A stretch of DNA of 64,000 nucleotides from DATCLS01 sp036563805 (lineage in GTDB: Bacteria; Actinomycetota; Acidimicrobiia; Acidimicrobiales; VFJN01): the NCBI GenBank assembly GCA_036563805.1, contig DATCLS010000051.1, forward strand, positions 1 to 64,000, read 5' to 3'. The notes under the pieces are model-generated. The model did no database searches, was not told where the DNA came from, and worked only from the letters and a program-made list of their open reading frames with translations. Position numbers and translations under genes: made by a program. Positions 31,833-40,854 of the stretch are shown here, one piece after another. Each line of letters opens with the position of its first letter. The first letter of the stretch is position 1.

Positions 31833-33518
31833 TCAGGGGGCCTCGGCGTCCCAGGTGCGGTCGTTGAGCGGATCCAGGCGGAGCGGCTCCTTCTTGATCC
31901 GCTTCATGGCCTCGGTCCGCTCGGGGTCCTCGAGGAACTCGATGTAGCGAGGGACCATGAAGGCGGGCATGCGCTCCCGCAGGAAGGCGTGCAGCTCGGC
32001 CGGCGTGACGGTGGCGCCGGGGTGCAGCACCACGCACGCCTTCACCTCGTCCTCGCCGTGCTCGGACGGCACGCCGATGGCGGCGCACTCGGCCACGTCG
32101 GGGTGCTCCTCGACGAAGGCCTGCACCTCCATCGACGAGATGTTCTCGCCCCGCCGCCGCATCGAGTCCTTGATGCGGTCGACGAAGTGGTAGCCGTGCT
32201 CGTCCTTCACGACGCCGTCGCCGGTGTGGAACCACCCGTTGCGCCAGGCCTCGGCCGTCTTCTCGGGCATGCCGAAGTAGCCGACCATCATCCGCCACGG
32301 CTGGGTGGTGCGGACCTGGAGCTCGCCGACGACCCCGTCCGGCACCTCGTAGTCGTTGGCGTCGGCGATCCGCACCTCGTAACCGGGCGCCACCCGCTTG
32401 CCGGTCGAGGCCCGGTCGGCCGACACGTCGGGCCCGGCGACGAGCGGTGTGCCGACCTCGGTGTTGCCGAACGTCGTGCGCATCGTGGTCCCGAAGCGGG
32501 CCTTGAACTCGTCGACCCGGGGCACCACCGGGGCGCCGGCCACGTGGCGCAGGGGGTTGTCGCGGTCGTCGTCCCGGGGCGGCTGGTCGAGGAGCCAGTT
32601 CATCATCGCCGGGATGAGGGCGGTGGCCGTGCACCCGTAGGCCCGGACGTCGTCCCAGAAGGCCTGCGTCTTGAACGACGTGCGCAGCACGACCTGCCCG
32701 CCGGGGAACCCGAGCCAGGCCAGCGGCAGCATGCCGGACAGGTGGAAGACCGGGAACGGGCAGTAGTAGACGTCGTCGCCGGTCATGTCGATCCACAGCT
32801 CGTTGGGCCAGATCCGGCCCCAGGGGACGAGGACGCCCTTGGACGGCCCGGTGGTCCCGGACGTGTAGCTGACGCAGGCCAGCTCGTGGCGCTGGGGGAC
32901 GGGCAGGTCGGTCGCCGGCGTCGCCGCCTCCCACAGCTCGGCGGCGGCGACGAGCGGCACCGGGAAGTCGCCCGGCAGGTCGCCGGGCCCGGCGTCGGGC
33001 ACGATCACCAGCCGCAGCGCCGTTTCGGCGGCCACCTCGGCGACCCGGTCGAGGAACTCCCGGGCGCAGATCATCCGCTCGGCTCGGGAGTTCGTCAGCA
33101 CGTAGGCCAGGGCCTTGCCCCGGAAGTCGGTGTTGACCCCGGTGTAGACGCCCCGCAGCCAGCCCAGCCCCAGCCAGTGCTCCTCGGCGACGATCGACGT
33201 GCGCAGCATGGCCGGGACGTTGTCGCCGGGCGCCACCCCGGCCCGGCGGAAGGCGTCGGCCCAGCGCAGCGCCGCCTCGTGGAACTGGCCGTAGGTGCGT
33301 GACCCGCCGCCGACCTCGTGCAGGTAGGGGCGGTCGGGCTCGCGCGCCGCCCACCCCTGGATGGCGGCCGGCAGCGTCTCCGTCGGCGCGAACGTCGGCT
33401 CCGGGCGGCCGGTGGCCGGGGCGAACCCGACGATCCCCGGCGGCGTGTCCCCTGCGGCGTGGCGTGCGGTGCTCGCGGCCGTGTCCCCTGCGGTGCTCCC
33501 TGCGTCCCCGGTGACCAT
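31833..33518 (-). CDS. Acyl-CoA synthetase (AMP-dependent)
   Basis: Protein of 561 residues in the adenylate-forming family. The P-loop-like A3 motif is SYTSGTTGPSKGV, A5 is TTFGNTEVGTP, and A7/A8 are WFHTGDGVVKDEHGYHFVDRIKDSMRRRGENIS. The A10 lysine lies in MKRIKKEPLR. It would convert a carboxylic acid, ATP and CoA to the acyl-CoA, AMP and PPi; the chain or ring specificity is unknown. The close resemblance to bile-acid/steroid CoA ligases is only an impression. ATG 33518 was chosen; a GTG three codons upstream is in frame. It is divergent from the amidohydrolase. Confidence 0.92.
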   Translation of the reverse strand: MVTGDAGSTAGDTAASTARHAAGDTPPGIVGFAPATGRPEPTFAPTETLPAAIQGWAAREPDRPYLHEVGGGSRTYGQFHEAALRWADAFRRAGVAPGDNVPAMLRTSIVAEEHWLGLGWLRGVYTGVNTDFRGKALAYVLTNSRAERMICAREFLDRVAEVAAETALRLVIVPDAGPGDLPGDFPVPLVAAAELWEAATPATDLPVPQRHELACVSYTSGTTGPSKGVLVPWGRIWPNELWIDMTGDDVYYCPFPVFHLSGMLPLAWLGFPGGQVVLRTSFKTQAFWDDVRAYGCTATALIPAMMNWLLDQPPRDDDRDNPLRHVAGAPVVPRVDEFKARFGTTMRTTFGNTEVGTPLVAGPDVSADRASTGKRVAPGYEVRIADANDYEVPDGVVGELQVRTTQPWRMMVGYFGMPEKTAEAWRNGWFHTGDGVVKDEHGYHFVDRIKDSMRRRGENISSMEVQAFVEEHPDVAECAAIGVPSEHGEDEVKACVVLHPGATVTPAELHAFLRERMPAFMVPRYIEFLEDPERTEAMKRIKKEPLRLDPLNDRTWDAEAP

Positions 33519-33566
33519 GACGCGCACCGTAGCGTGTGTGGGCGTTCACTCACTAGAGTTGGGTGC

Positions 33567-34733
33567 ATGGGGTCCGCCACCGCCATCCGGGTCATCGACG
33601 CCGACACCCACCTGACCGAGCCCGAGGACCTGTGGACTGCCCGCCTGCCGGCGCGGTTCCGCGACGCCGCCCCGCGGGTGCGTCGGCACGAGCCGTCGGG
33701 CACCCGCCGGTGGATGGTGGGCGACCGCTGGTGCAGCCTGGTCGGCAACTACAGCATGGCCGGGTGGCGGGAGTTCCCGCCGTCGTGCCCGCCGACGCTC
33801 GAAGAGGCCGACCCGGCCTGCTACGACCCCAAGGCCCGCCTCGCCTACATGGACGCCAACGGGATCTACGCCCAGGTCCTGTACCCGAACGTCATCGCCT
33901 TCGAGGGGCACGCCTTCATGGCACTGCCCGACGACGAGCTCAAGCTCGCCTGCGTCCGGACCTACAACGACTACCAGGCCGAGTTCGCCTCGGTCGCCCC
34001 CGAGCGGTTCGTGTGCCTGGCCACCGTGCCGTTCTGGGACCTCGACGCCTCCATCGAGGAGCTGCGCCGGTGCCACGCCCTCGGCCACCGGGGGCTGCTG
34101 TGGGCAGCCACGCTCGAGAAGCACGGGCTGCCCGACTTCGTCGACCCCCACTGGGACCCGCTGTACGCGGTGGCCCAGGAGCTGGGCATGTCGATCAACT
34201 TCCACGTGGGCGTCGGCAACACCCGTGAGGAGATCGAGGCGGCGATGAACCGGGAGAGCTACGACCCGGCCTACAACGCGGCCCGCTCGTCGATGAGCTT
34301 CGTGAGCAACATCCGGACCATCGGGCTGCTGCTCACCAGCGGCCTGTGCGACCGCTTCCCCGAGCTCGACTTCGTGTCGGTGGAGAGCGGGTTCGGCTAC
34401 ATCCCGTTCCTGATGGACAGCCTCGACTGGCAGTGGAAGGGGAGCGGGGCCCGCGACAGATACCCGGCCCGGATGCTGCCCAGCGAGTACTTCCGGCGCC
34501 AGGTGTACGCCATGTTCTGGTTCGAGGAGCAGTCGCTCGAGCTCCTGCCCAGGTACCAGGACAACGTGATGTTCGAGACCGACTTCCCCCACCCGACGAG
34601 CCTGCACCCGGGCCCGGCCAGCTACTCGCCGTCGCCGGCTGAGATCATCCGCCGCGACACCGCGATCGTGGGCGAGGACGTCATGCGCAAGGTGCTGCAC
34701 GACAACGCTGCCCGCGTCTACCACGTCACCTGA
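33567..34733 (+). CDS. Amidohydrolase family 2 (metal-dependent hydrolase)
   Basis: Protein of 388 residues with the amidohydrolase-related TIM barrel. The N-terminal metal motif is D11-A-D-T-H15, the middle His is in MSINFHVGVG, and the last metal Asp is in NVMFETDFPHPTSLHP. Relatives include decarboxylases and ring-cleavage hydrolases of aromatic and steroid pathways (ACMSD-type). A hydrolytic or decarboxylating step on an organic acid is likely. ATG 33567 lies 48 bp from the divergent acyl-CoA synthetase start, so the pair may share control. Confidence 0.9.
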   Translation: MGSATAIRVIDADTHLTEPEDLWTARLPARFRDAAPRVRRHEPSGTRRWMVGDRWCSLVGNYSMAGWREFPPSCPPTLEEADPACYDPKARLAYMDANGIYAQVLYPNVIAFEGHAFMALPDDELKLACVRTYNDYQAEFASVAPERFVCLATVPFWDLDASIEELRRCHALGHRGLLWAATLEKHGLPDFVDPHWDPLYAVAQELGMSINFHVGVGNTREEIEAAMNRESYDPAYNAARSSMSFVSNIRTIGLLLTSGLCDRFPELDFVSVESGFGYIPFLMDSLDWQWKGSGARDRYPARMLPSEYFRRQVYAMFWFEEQSLELLPRYQDNVMFETDFPHPTSLHPGPASYSPSPAEIIRRDTAIVGEDVMRKVLHDNAARVYHVT

Positions 34734-34896
34734 CCCGTCTGACCCTGACCGGCCCGGCCGACCGGCCCGTCCGGCCGCGAGCCGCGGGTCCGTGTCCCGG
34801 GCGCGATGAGCCGGCGGGCCGGATGGAGGACGTCCGAGGCCGACCGGGGCCGACGGAGGCCGACGTCGGCCGAGGCCGACTGCGGGGCGGGCCGCC

Positions 34897-36174
34897 TCAG
34901 CAGGCCTCGACCAGGCGGGAGTAGGGGTTGACCGACTCGCCGCCCCCGGGCATGTACTCGAAGTGGAGGTGCGGGGCGTCCTCGGGAGCGTTGCCCGAGG
35001 TGCCGACGTAGCCGATGACGGTGCCCGCCTCGACGTGGCCAGCGCCCTGGTTGGCGTAGCTGTCGAGATGGGCGCCGTAGTACGTGTTGCCGTCGTCGCC
35101 GTACACGTACCAGGCGTTGCCGCCGAGGCTGTTGCTGCGGTGCTCGACCGTGCCGCTGACGGGGGCGACGGTCGGCGTGCCGCGGGCGGCCATCATGTCG
35201 GTGCCCTGGTGGCTGCGCCCGCCCGAGCGGGCCGCCCCCCAGGTGTCGGCGAAGTGAAGGCCGCCGCCCTGGACGGGGCACACCCAGCCCCCGCCCGAGG
35301 CGCCGCCGCCGGAGGACGCCTGCTCCTGGGCCTCCTCCAGCTGGCGCTGGCGCTCGGCCGCCTCGCGAGCCTGGCGGGCGCGCTCGGCGGCGGCCAGCGC
35401 CTCCATGGCCCGGGCGTACTCCTCGGCGGCCTGGATCTCGTCGATGATCCGCTGGATCTCGGCCGCCCGCTGGCGCACCGCCGGGTCGTCGGAGGCGGCC
35501 GCCCCGCGGGCCAGCCGGTTGCGGACGGACAGCACGAACCGGGTCTGGGCGCTCACGGCCTCCTCGAGGTCGGCCAGCGCCGCCTCGGCCCGGGCGCGTG
35601 CCTCGTTGGCCTCGGCCAGCGCCGCGGCCCGCACCTCGCGCAGCTCCTCGAGCCGCTCCTGCTGCTCCTGGAGCTCGTCCAGCGTGGCCGCCGAGTCGGC
35701 GGCGTGGGCGTCGAGGATCGCCTGGCGGACCGTGGCTTCCTCGATCGAGTCGCTGGCGAAGACGTCGACACCCTCCTGGATCGGCGGGTTCACGAACGCC
35801 TCGGCCACCACGTCGTCGGTGCGGACCTGAAGGTCCTCGACCCGCATCTCGATGTCGTCCACCGCGGACTGGGCGTCGGCCAGCTCGCCTTCGGCCCGGC
35901 GCACGGCCGCCTGCGCCCGCTCCACCTGCTCGAGCTGGGCGACGACGCCGTCCTGGAGGTCCTCGAGCGTGGCGGCGGCCTCCTCGGCCGACTCGGAGGG
36001 GTCGATATCGACGAGCGCCCGGTCGGCCTCGGCCTGCCGCTCCTCGGCCGGGCTCTCCTGGGCGGGCCGGACGGGCGCACCGGCGGCGCCGCTCCCGGTG
36101 GCGACGGACACCAGCAGGGCGACGGCGGCGATGACGACTGAGCGGCGGACGGCCTGAGTCGAGGCGCCCAACAT
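34897..36174 (-). CDS. M23-family peptidase with coiled coil (cell-wall hydrolase)
   Basis: Protein of 425 residues. A signal peptide covers residues 1-33. A long coiled coil of heptad-like Ala/Glu/Leu/Arg repeats runs from about 45 to 285. A Gly/Ser linker and a LytM/M23 zinc peptidase domain follow. Zinc ligands are His322 and Asp326 (SHQGTD) and His404 of the H402-L-H404 pair. This layout is that of EnvC/NlpD- or RipA-neighbour-type proteins, which cut or regulate peptidoglycan cleavage at division. ATG 36174 follows GGGAGGAAG, so the longer upstream frame is not used. Confidence 0.9.
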   Translation of the reverse strand: MLGASTQAVRRSVVIAAVALLVSVATGSGAAGAPVRPAQESPAEERQAEADRALVDIDPSESAEEAAATLEDLQDGVVAQLEQVERAQAAVRRAEGELADAQSAVDDIEMRVEDLQVRTDDVVAEAFVNPPIQEGVDVFASDSIEEATVRQAILDAHAADSAATLDELQEQQERLEELREVRAAALAEANEARARAEAALADLEEAVSAQTRFVLSVRNRLARGAAASDDPAVRQRAAEIQRIIDEIQAAEEYARAMEALAAAERARQAREAAERQRQLEEAQEQASSGGGASGGGWVCPVQGGGLHFADTWGAARSGGRSHQGTDMMAARGTPTVAPVSGTVEHRSNSLGGNAWYVYGDDGNTYYGAHLDSYANQGAGHVEAGTVIGYVGTSGNAPEDAPHLHFEYMPGGGESVNPYSRLVEAC

Positions 36175-36354
36175 CTTCCTCCCGAGCGGCGTGACGGTCC
36201 CCGATCCCCAGCAGGCGGCTCCCCTGATCACCGGGTCTGTCGACACGGGACCGTAACAAGATCGGTCACCGCCTGTCACAGCATGCGGCGGCCGGGGCGG
36301 CGGGCCCGCTCGGTGGCGGGCCCGCTCCCGGGCGGGCGAGCCGGCGGTCGGCGC

Positions 36355-37227
36355 TCAGGCCGGCAGCGGGAGGGCGGCCAGGCGGTCGGGGTCGCCGAGG
36401 ATGTCGAGCCGCACGATCCGGTCGCCGCAGAGCGTGAAGGCGAACAGCGTGACGGGCCGGCCCTCCAGGGTGGCGAGCGCGCCGGCGACGCCGTTGACCA
36501 GGACGGGCCGCACCTCGACGCCCGGGGTCCGGAACGCCAGCGCCCGCTGGGCGATCGTGGCCGGGCCCCGCACGATGCCCGAGATCTCGGGCCGGGCCGC
36601 CCCGCCGTCGGCGTGGAGCACGACGTCGGGGTCGAGCACCGCCACCAGCGCGTCGAAGTCGCCGGCCCGGGCGGCGGTCAGGAAGGCGTCGGCGGCGGCC
36701 CGCTGCCGCGCCCGGTCGCGCTCCGGCGCCGGGGTGTCGGCCACCCGGCGGCGGGCCCGGCTGGCCAGCTGGCGGACCGCGGCGGGCGTGCGTCCCAGCA
36801 GCTCGGCCACGTCCTCGAACGGCACGGCGAACATGTCATGGAGCACGAACGCTAGCCGCTCGGCCGGCTTGAGCCGGTCGAGCACGACCTGCAGAGCGAG
36901 GCCCACGGAGTCGGCCAGCACCGCCTCGGCTTCGGGGTCGTGGACCTCCGGGGCGGTCACGACGGGGTCGGGCAGGTGGGCGTCGATCTCGACCTCGGGC
37001 CGGGCGCGGCGGGCGCGCAGCATGTCGAGGCACAGGCGCGACACCACGGTGGTGAGCCAGCCGCCCAGGTTGTCGATCTCGTCGGGGTCGACCCGCTGGA
37101 GGCGCAGCCAGGTCTGCTGGACGGCGTCGTCGGCCTCGCTGAGCGAGCCGAGCAGCCTGTAGGCCACGGCCCGCACGTGGGGCCGGTGCTCCTCGAAGCG
37201 ATCCGCCAGGGACGTCGCCGCGCTCAC
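36355..37227 (-). CDS. ECF41-type RNA polymerase sigma factor with SnoaL-like tail
   Basis: Protein of 290 residues. Sigma region 2 spans about residues 10-75 (HVRAVAYRLLGSLSEADDAVQQTWLRLQRVD) and region 4 about 105-165 (RLAFVLHDMFAVPFEDVAELLGRTPAAVRQLASRARRRV). A SnoaL-like domain follows from 175, with the ADGG segment where ECF41 proteins usually have DGGG. In this group the C-terminal domain takes the place of an anti-sigma factor. Its usual target gene, an AhpD-like protein, is encoded directly opposite, and a matching promoter lies between them. Confidence 0.9.
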   Translation of the reverse strand: MSAATSLADRFEEHRPHVRAVAYRLLGSLSEADDAVQQTWLRLQRVDPDEIDNLGGWLTTVVSRLCLDMLRARRARPEVEIDAHLPDPVVTAPEVHDPEAEAVLADSVGLALQVVLDRLKPAERLAFVLHDMFAVPFEDVAELLGRTPAAVRQLASRARRRVADTPAPERDRARQRAAADAFLTAARAGDFDALVAVLDPDVVLHADGGAARPEISGIVRGPATIAQRALAFRTPGVEVRPVLVNGVAGALATLEGRPVTLFAFTLCGDRIVRLDILGDPDRLAALPLPA

Positions 37228-37228
37228 C

Positions 37229-37255
37229 TGTCACATCCTCCCGTCGCCGTTCGTC
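37229..37255 (+). promoter_or_regulatory. ECF41-type promoter TGTCACA-N16-CGTC
   Basis: TGTCACA (37229-37235) and CGTC (37252-37255) are separated by 16 bp, the pair reported for ECF41 sigma factors (Wecke and co-workers; from memory). It reads toward the AhpD-like gene at 37298, and its -35 box starts two bases upstream of the sigma gene start on the other strand. Confidence 0.75.
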
Positions 37256-37297
37256 AAGGCAACGAGAGACAGAACGGACACGAGGAGAGGACCTTAC

Positions 37298-37762
37298 ATG
37301 GAACCCCGCATGACCCACCCGGCGATGGTCGTCCCCGCCGCCGCCGGCGCCCTCCGCGAGCTGAGCAAGGCGGCGGCGTCGACCGGCGTCCCCGTCACCA
37401 CGCTGAAGCTGGTCGAGCTGCGGGCCAGCCAGATCAACGGCTGCAGCTTCTGCTGCGAGATGCACAGCCGTGAGCTGCGGGAGGCCGGCGAGTCCGAGGA
37501 GCGGATCGCCACCGTGGCCGCCTGGCGCGAGGCCCCGTGGTTCACCGAGGCCGAGCGGGCGGCGCTGGCGCTCGCCGAGGCCGTGACCCGGATCGCCGAC
37601 CGCCCCGAGGCGGTCACCGACGAGATCTGGGCGGCGGCGGCCGAGCACTACGACGAGAAGCAGCTGAGCGGGCTGTTGCTCGACATCGGCGCCATCAACG
37701 TGTGGAACCGCCTGAACGGCGCCACCCGGCAGCCGGCCGGCGCTTACCGAGCCGCCGCCTGA
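37298..37762 (+). CDS. AhpD-like carboxymuconolactone decarboxylase family protein
   Basis: Protein of 154 residues. The redox motif is Cys49-S-F-Cys52 followed by Cys53 and His56 (NGCSFCCEMHSRE), the alkylhydroperoxidase D-type CxxC-x3-H. Such proteins probably detoxify peroxides or transfer electrons from lipoamide-type donors. It has its own ribosome-binding site (GGAGAGG, seven bases before ATG 37298) and follows an ECF41-type promoter, so it is the likely target of the adjacent sigma factor. Confidence 0.92.
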   Translation: MEPRMTHPAMVVPAAAGALRELSKAAASTGVPVTTLKLVELRASQINGCSFCCEMHSRELREAGESEERIATVAAWREAPWFTEAERAALALAEAVTRIADRPEAVTDEIWAAAAEHYDEKQLSGLLLDIGAINVWNRLNGATRQPAGAYRAAA

Positions 37763-37956
37763 CGGGGACCGTCCGGCCGGGCGGTCCCCGGGGCGGGCGG
37801 CTCCCCCGCCCGCCCCGGCCGCTCGCCCTCGGCCGTTCGCGCCGCCGGGCCCCGGCTCTCGCGCCCCGGCCGTTCGTGCTGCCGGGCACCGGACTCTCGC
37901 GCCCCGGGACTACCGCCGGTAAGACGCGGGGGTCGGGACGCAGTAGGGTCGTCGAC

Positions 37957-38982
37957 GTGGCCGTTGCGACGTTCGTGACGGTGCGGCGCGAGGTGTTCGA
38001 CCACGTCGCCTCGTCGCTCGCTCGGTTGGGGGTGCGCGATCCGGCGCTGGCCGGCGCGCCCGGCCGGCCCGGCCCGGGCGGGTCCAGCGGCGACCACCGG
38101 GCCCGGGTGCCCGCCCGCGAGCTCAACGACCTGTGGGAGCGGGCGGTCCGGCGGACGGGCGACACGTGCCTCGGCATCCGGGCGGCCCGGACAGCCCGGA
38201 CGCGGGACTTCGGCCCGCTCGGCGAGGTCGTCCTGACCCGGCACAGCCTGGCCGAGGCCCTGGCCGAGAACGCCCGCCTGCTGCCGCTCGTGACCGACAG
38301 CATCGGGTTCGCCCTGGTGGCCCGTGGCGACCGGGCGCAGTACGTCCTCGAGGTGCGCGACCCGTCGCTCATGCACCCCCAGTCGGCCGAGCAGGCGCTG
38401 GCCACCGTGTGGTTCTGGGTGCAGTGGCTGGCGCGCCGGGCCGGGGTCGAGCTGGACCCGGTCGTGCGCTTCGCCCACCCTCGGGCCGACCCGGCGAGCG
38501 ACCACGAGCGCCTGCTCGGCTGCCCGGTCGTGTTCGACGCCGGGCTCAACGCCATCGACGTCGCCAGCACCGCGCTGTTCCGCCCGCTCCACCCGGTCGT
38601 GCCCCTGCCGGCCGCCACTGGCCGCGACCCGCTGTCCGAGGCCGAGCGGCTGCTGGCCCGGCGCCGGCGCTCGACGTTCCTCGTGCTGGTCCGCCAGATC
38701 GTGGGCGAGGAGCTGGCCAACGGGGCGACCGAGGACCGGGTGGCGCGCCGCCTCGGCCTCCATCCCCGGACGCTGTCCCGCCGCCTGGCGGCCCGGGGGA
38801 CGACCTTCCGGGCGGTGGTCGAGTCCGAGCGCCGGGCCCGCGCCGAGCAGCTGCTGGTGACCGACTGGTCGATCGATCGCATCGGCCGGTCCCTGGGCTA
38901 CTCCGACGGCACCGCGTTCTCGCGGGCGTTCAAGCGCTGGACCGGCACGACGCCGACCGCCTTCCGCGCCGCGCTGGCCTGA
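37957..38982 (+). CDS. AraC-family transcriptional regulator
   Basis: Protein of 341 residues. The N-terminal two-thirds match the 'arabinose-binding' type sensor domain of OruR-like regulators (WERAVRRTGDTCLGIRAAR..., then FGPLGEVVLTRHSLAEALAENARLLPL). The C-terminal HTH pair reads RVARRLGLHPRTLSRRLAARGTTF and IDRIGRSLGYSDGTAFSRAFKRWTGTTPTAFR. The ligand is unknown. GTG 37957 was chosen since the frame upstream is low-complexity. It converges on the Liv-type operon, separated by GC-rich direct repeats. Confidence 0.85.
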   Translation: MAVATFVTVRREVFDHVASSLARLGVRDPALAGAPGRPGPGGSSGDHRARVPARELNDLWERAVRRTGDTCLGIRAARTARTRDFGPLGEVVLTRHSLAEALAENARLLPLVTDSIGFALVARGDRAQYVLEVRDPSLMHPQSAEQALATVWFWVQWLARRAGVELDPVVRFAHPRADPASDHERLLGCPVVFDAGLNAIDVASTALFRPLHPVVPLPAATGRDPLSEAERLLARRRRSTFLVLVRQIVGEELANGATEDRVARRLGLHPRTLSRRLAARGTTFRAVVESERRARAEQLLVTDWSIDRIGRSLGYSDGTAFSRAFKRWTGTTPTAFRAALA

Positions 38983-38997
38983 GCGCCGGGCGGGCCC

Positions 38998-39050
38998 GGA
39001 CGGCCCCGAGCGCCGCGCCGGCCCGGGCGGGCGGACGGCCCCGAGCGCCG
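38998..39050. repeat. Direct repeats (period 35 bp) after the AraC gene
   Basis: GGACGGCCCCGAGCGCCG occurs at 38998-39015 and at 39033-39050. A shorter related copy GAGCGCCGGGCGGGCCC directly follows the AraC stop codon. They fill the gap before the convergent transporter operon. This is one of three places in the window where the end of a gene is followed by tandem GC-rich copies. Confidence 0.75.
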
Positions 39051-39063
39051 GGGGCCCCGGGCC

Positions 39064-40854
39064 TCAGCCCCCGCCCGCCGCCGGGGAGCCCGGGGGTGGC
39101 GGGTAGTCGGGCGCCCGGTCCTCGGGTGGCAGCTCGTCGAGGACCGTGGCGGCCGCCTCGGCCCCGGCGAACGGCCGGGGCGGCGGGGGGTCGTCGGGCG
39201 TGAACCGCCGGCCCCCGTCGGACCGGCGCCAGGCGCCCAGGCCCACCTGGCCCCGCTCGTCCTCGGCCCGGACCGTCGGGTCCCACCAGATCTCGACCGC
39301 GTCGTCGATGCCGGCGTAGTCCATCCGGTCGAAGAACCCCCAGTGGCCGTAGCTGATCTGGGGCGTGGTCGGGCCGCCGCCCGTGGGCGGGATGCGGAAC
39401 AGGCCGCGGGCGAACGTCTCGGGGGTCAGCTCCGGGCCGGCCATGTGGATGCCCGACACCAGCCACGCCGCCGGCGGCCACAGCAGGGCGTACTGGGAGG
39501 CGGCCGGCGGCATGGCGTCCGCGCCGTAGTACCAGCGGTACAGCCGGATCGGCTCCTGGATGGCCTGCTCGGTGGGGGCGGCCAGGTTGGAGATCCCGTA
39601 GGCGTGCTCCATCTGGGCCGGGTCGTACTGGCGGGCCAGCGTGTTGGTGTCGGTGAGCGTGACGCCGGTGAAGATCCACTCGGGGTGGTAGTCCTGCTCG
39701 GTGGCGGCCTGGGTCAAGTAGATCGGCATGAACGGGTCGCCGAGGAACACGATCGTGTTGATCCCCTCCGACTTGAACCGGGCGATGATCTCCGTCGCCT
39801 TGGCCGGGGCGGCGGCCAGGTCGAGCAGGTAGGTCTCGGTCAGCTCGACGTTGGCCTCCTCGGCCCGCTCGGCCCCGGTCTCGGCGTACAGCGGCGGGTC
39901 CTGGTCGAGGTGGACGACGCCGATCCGGCGGGGCTGGCCCCGCAGGTCGCCCCCGGCGAACTCGGCGTGGCTGACCATCCGCCCGCCCTCGCCGGCGGCC
40001 GCCACCCAGGCGTCGAGCGTGTCGAGGACCTGGTCGATCGACGCCGACATCTCCCAGACGTACGGCGCCATGTCCTCGACCATGTCGCCGGGCAGGTAGG
40101 GGGCGCAGGCGTAGCAGGGGATGCCGGCGGCGGCCAGCTCCTGGGCGAACGTGCCCCGGTCCTGGGCCGGCCCGCCCACGACCAGGAACGGGTCCCGGGC
40201 GATGACGTCGGTGGCGTCGGCTCGGGCGGCCACGACGTCGCCCACCGTGGCCGTGGCCGGGAAGCGCTCGATGACGATCCGGCGGCCGTACAGCTCGGCC
40301 ATCGAGCTGAACAGCTCGACGTACTGCTGGAACGTGGCCAGCCGCTGCTCGGGCGTGTCCTCGACGTCCATGGCACCGAGGAGCGAGGCCAGGTCGGCGG
40401 GCGTCTCGGGGGCGTAGAGCAGGATGCGGATCTCGTCCTCGGTCACCCCCCGGGCCGTGGCGCCGCCGTTGTCCCCCGAGGACTCGGGGACGCAGGGCAG
40501 CGCGTAGACCGAGGGCACGGCCAGCGTGCCCCGGTCGGTGTCGCAGGTGTCGGGCCAGTCGTACTGGTCGACCGTGCCGGCCTCCTCGGCCTCGGCGTAG
40601 GTCACCGGCATCGAACCCGTCGGCTCCGGCGCCCCGGGCGGGCCGCTCACGTCGGTCCAGACCGAGCCGGAGGCGCCGCCGTCGCCGCCGGCATCGTCCC
40701 CGGCGGAGGTGTCGCCGCCGTCGCCGCCGACCAACACGATCGCGGCGACGACCAGCTGGAGGACGACGATGAGCGTCAGCGGGCCGTACCGGCGGATCTG
40801 CTGGGACCGGCGGGAGCCGGGCCGCTCGGACAACCTCCCGGACATGGGCCGCAT
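39064..40854 (-). CDS. Periplasmic-binding-like protein of a Liv-type ABC system, membrane-anchored
   Basis: Protein of 596 residues, longer than usual for type I solute-binding proteins. Residues 25-45 (LTLIVVLQLVVAAIVLVGG) form an uncleaved-looking membrane anchor; there is no lipobox Cys. An acidic Gly-rich linker follows. The binding-protein fold starts at about residue 125 (TEDEIRILLYAPETPADL) and runs through PFLVVGGPAQDRGTFAQELAAAGIPCYAC and RFKSEGINTIVFLGDPFMPIYLTQAA. A Pro-rich tail ends the protein. It is the last gene of the transporter operon; its ATG overlaps the preceding stop. The ligand is unknown. Confidence 0.87.
   Translation of the reverse strand: MRPMSGRLSERPGSRRSQQIRRYGPLTLIVVLQLVVAAIVLVGGDGGDTSAGDDAGGDGGASGSVWTDVSGPPGAPEPTGSMPVTYAEAEEAGTVDQYDWPDTCDTDRGTLAVPSVYALPCVPESSGDNGGATARGVTEDEIRILLYAPETPADLASLLGAMDVEDTPEQRLATFQQYVELFSSMAELYGRRIVIERFPATATVGDVVAARADATDVIARDPFLVVGGPAQDRGTFAQELAAAGIPCYACAPYLPGDMVEDMAPYVWEMSASIDQVLDTLDAWVAAAGEGGRMVSHAEFAGGDLRGQPRRIGVVHLDQDPPLYAETGAERAEEANVELTETYLLDLAAAPAKATEIIARFKSEGINTIVFLGDPFMPIYLTQAATEQDYHPEWIFTGVTLTDTNTLARQYDPAQMEHAYGISNLAAPTEQAIQEPIRLYRWYYGADAMPPAASQYALLWPPAAWLVSGIHMAGPELTPETFARGLFRIPPTGGGPTTPQISYGHWGFFDRMDYAGIDDAVEIWWDPTVRAEDERGQVGLGAWRRSDGGRRFTPDDPPPPRPFAGAEAAATVLDELPPEDRAPDYPPPPGSPAAGGG

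Noticed and set aside
28888..33549. Open frame of 1553 codons on the minus strand
   Set aside because: It consists of Arg/Pro/Gly/Ala-rich low-complexity sequence over genes with clear homology in other frames. Long open frames are expected at this GC content.
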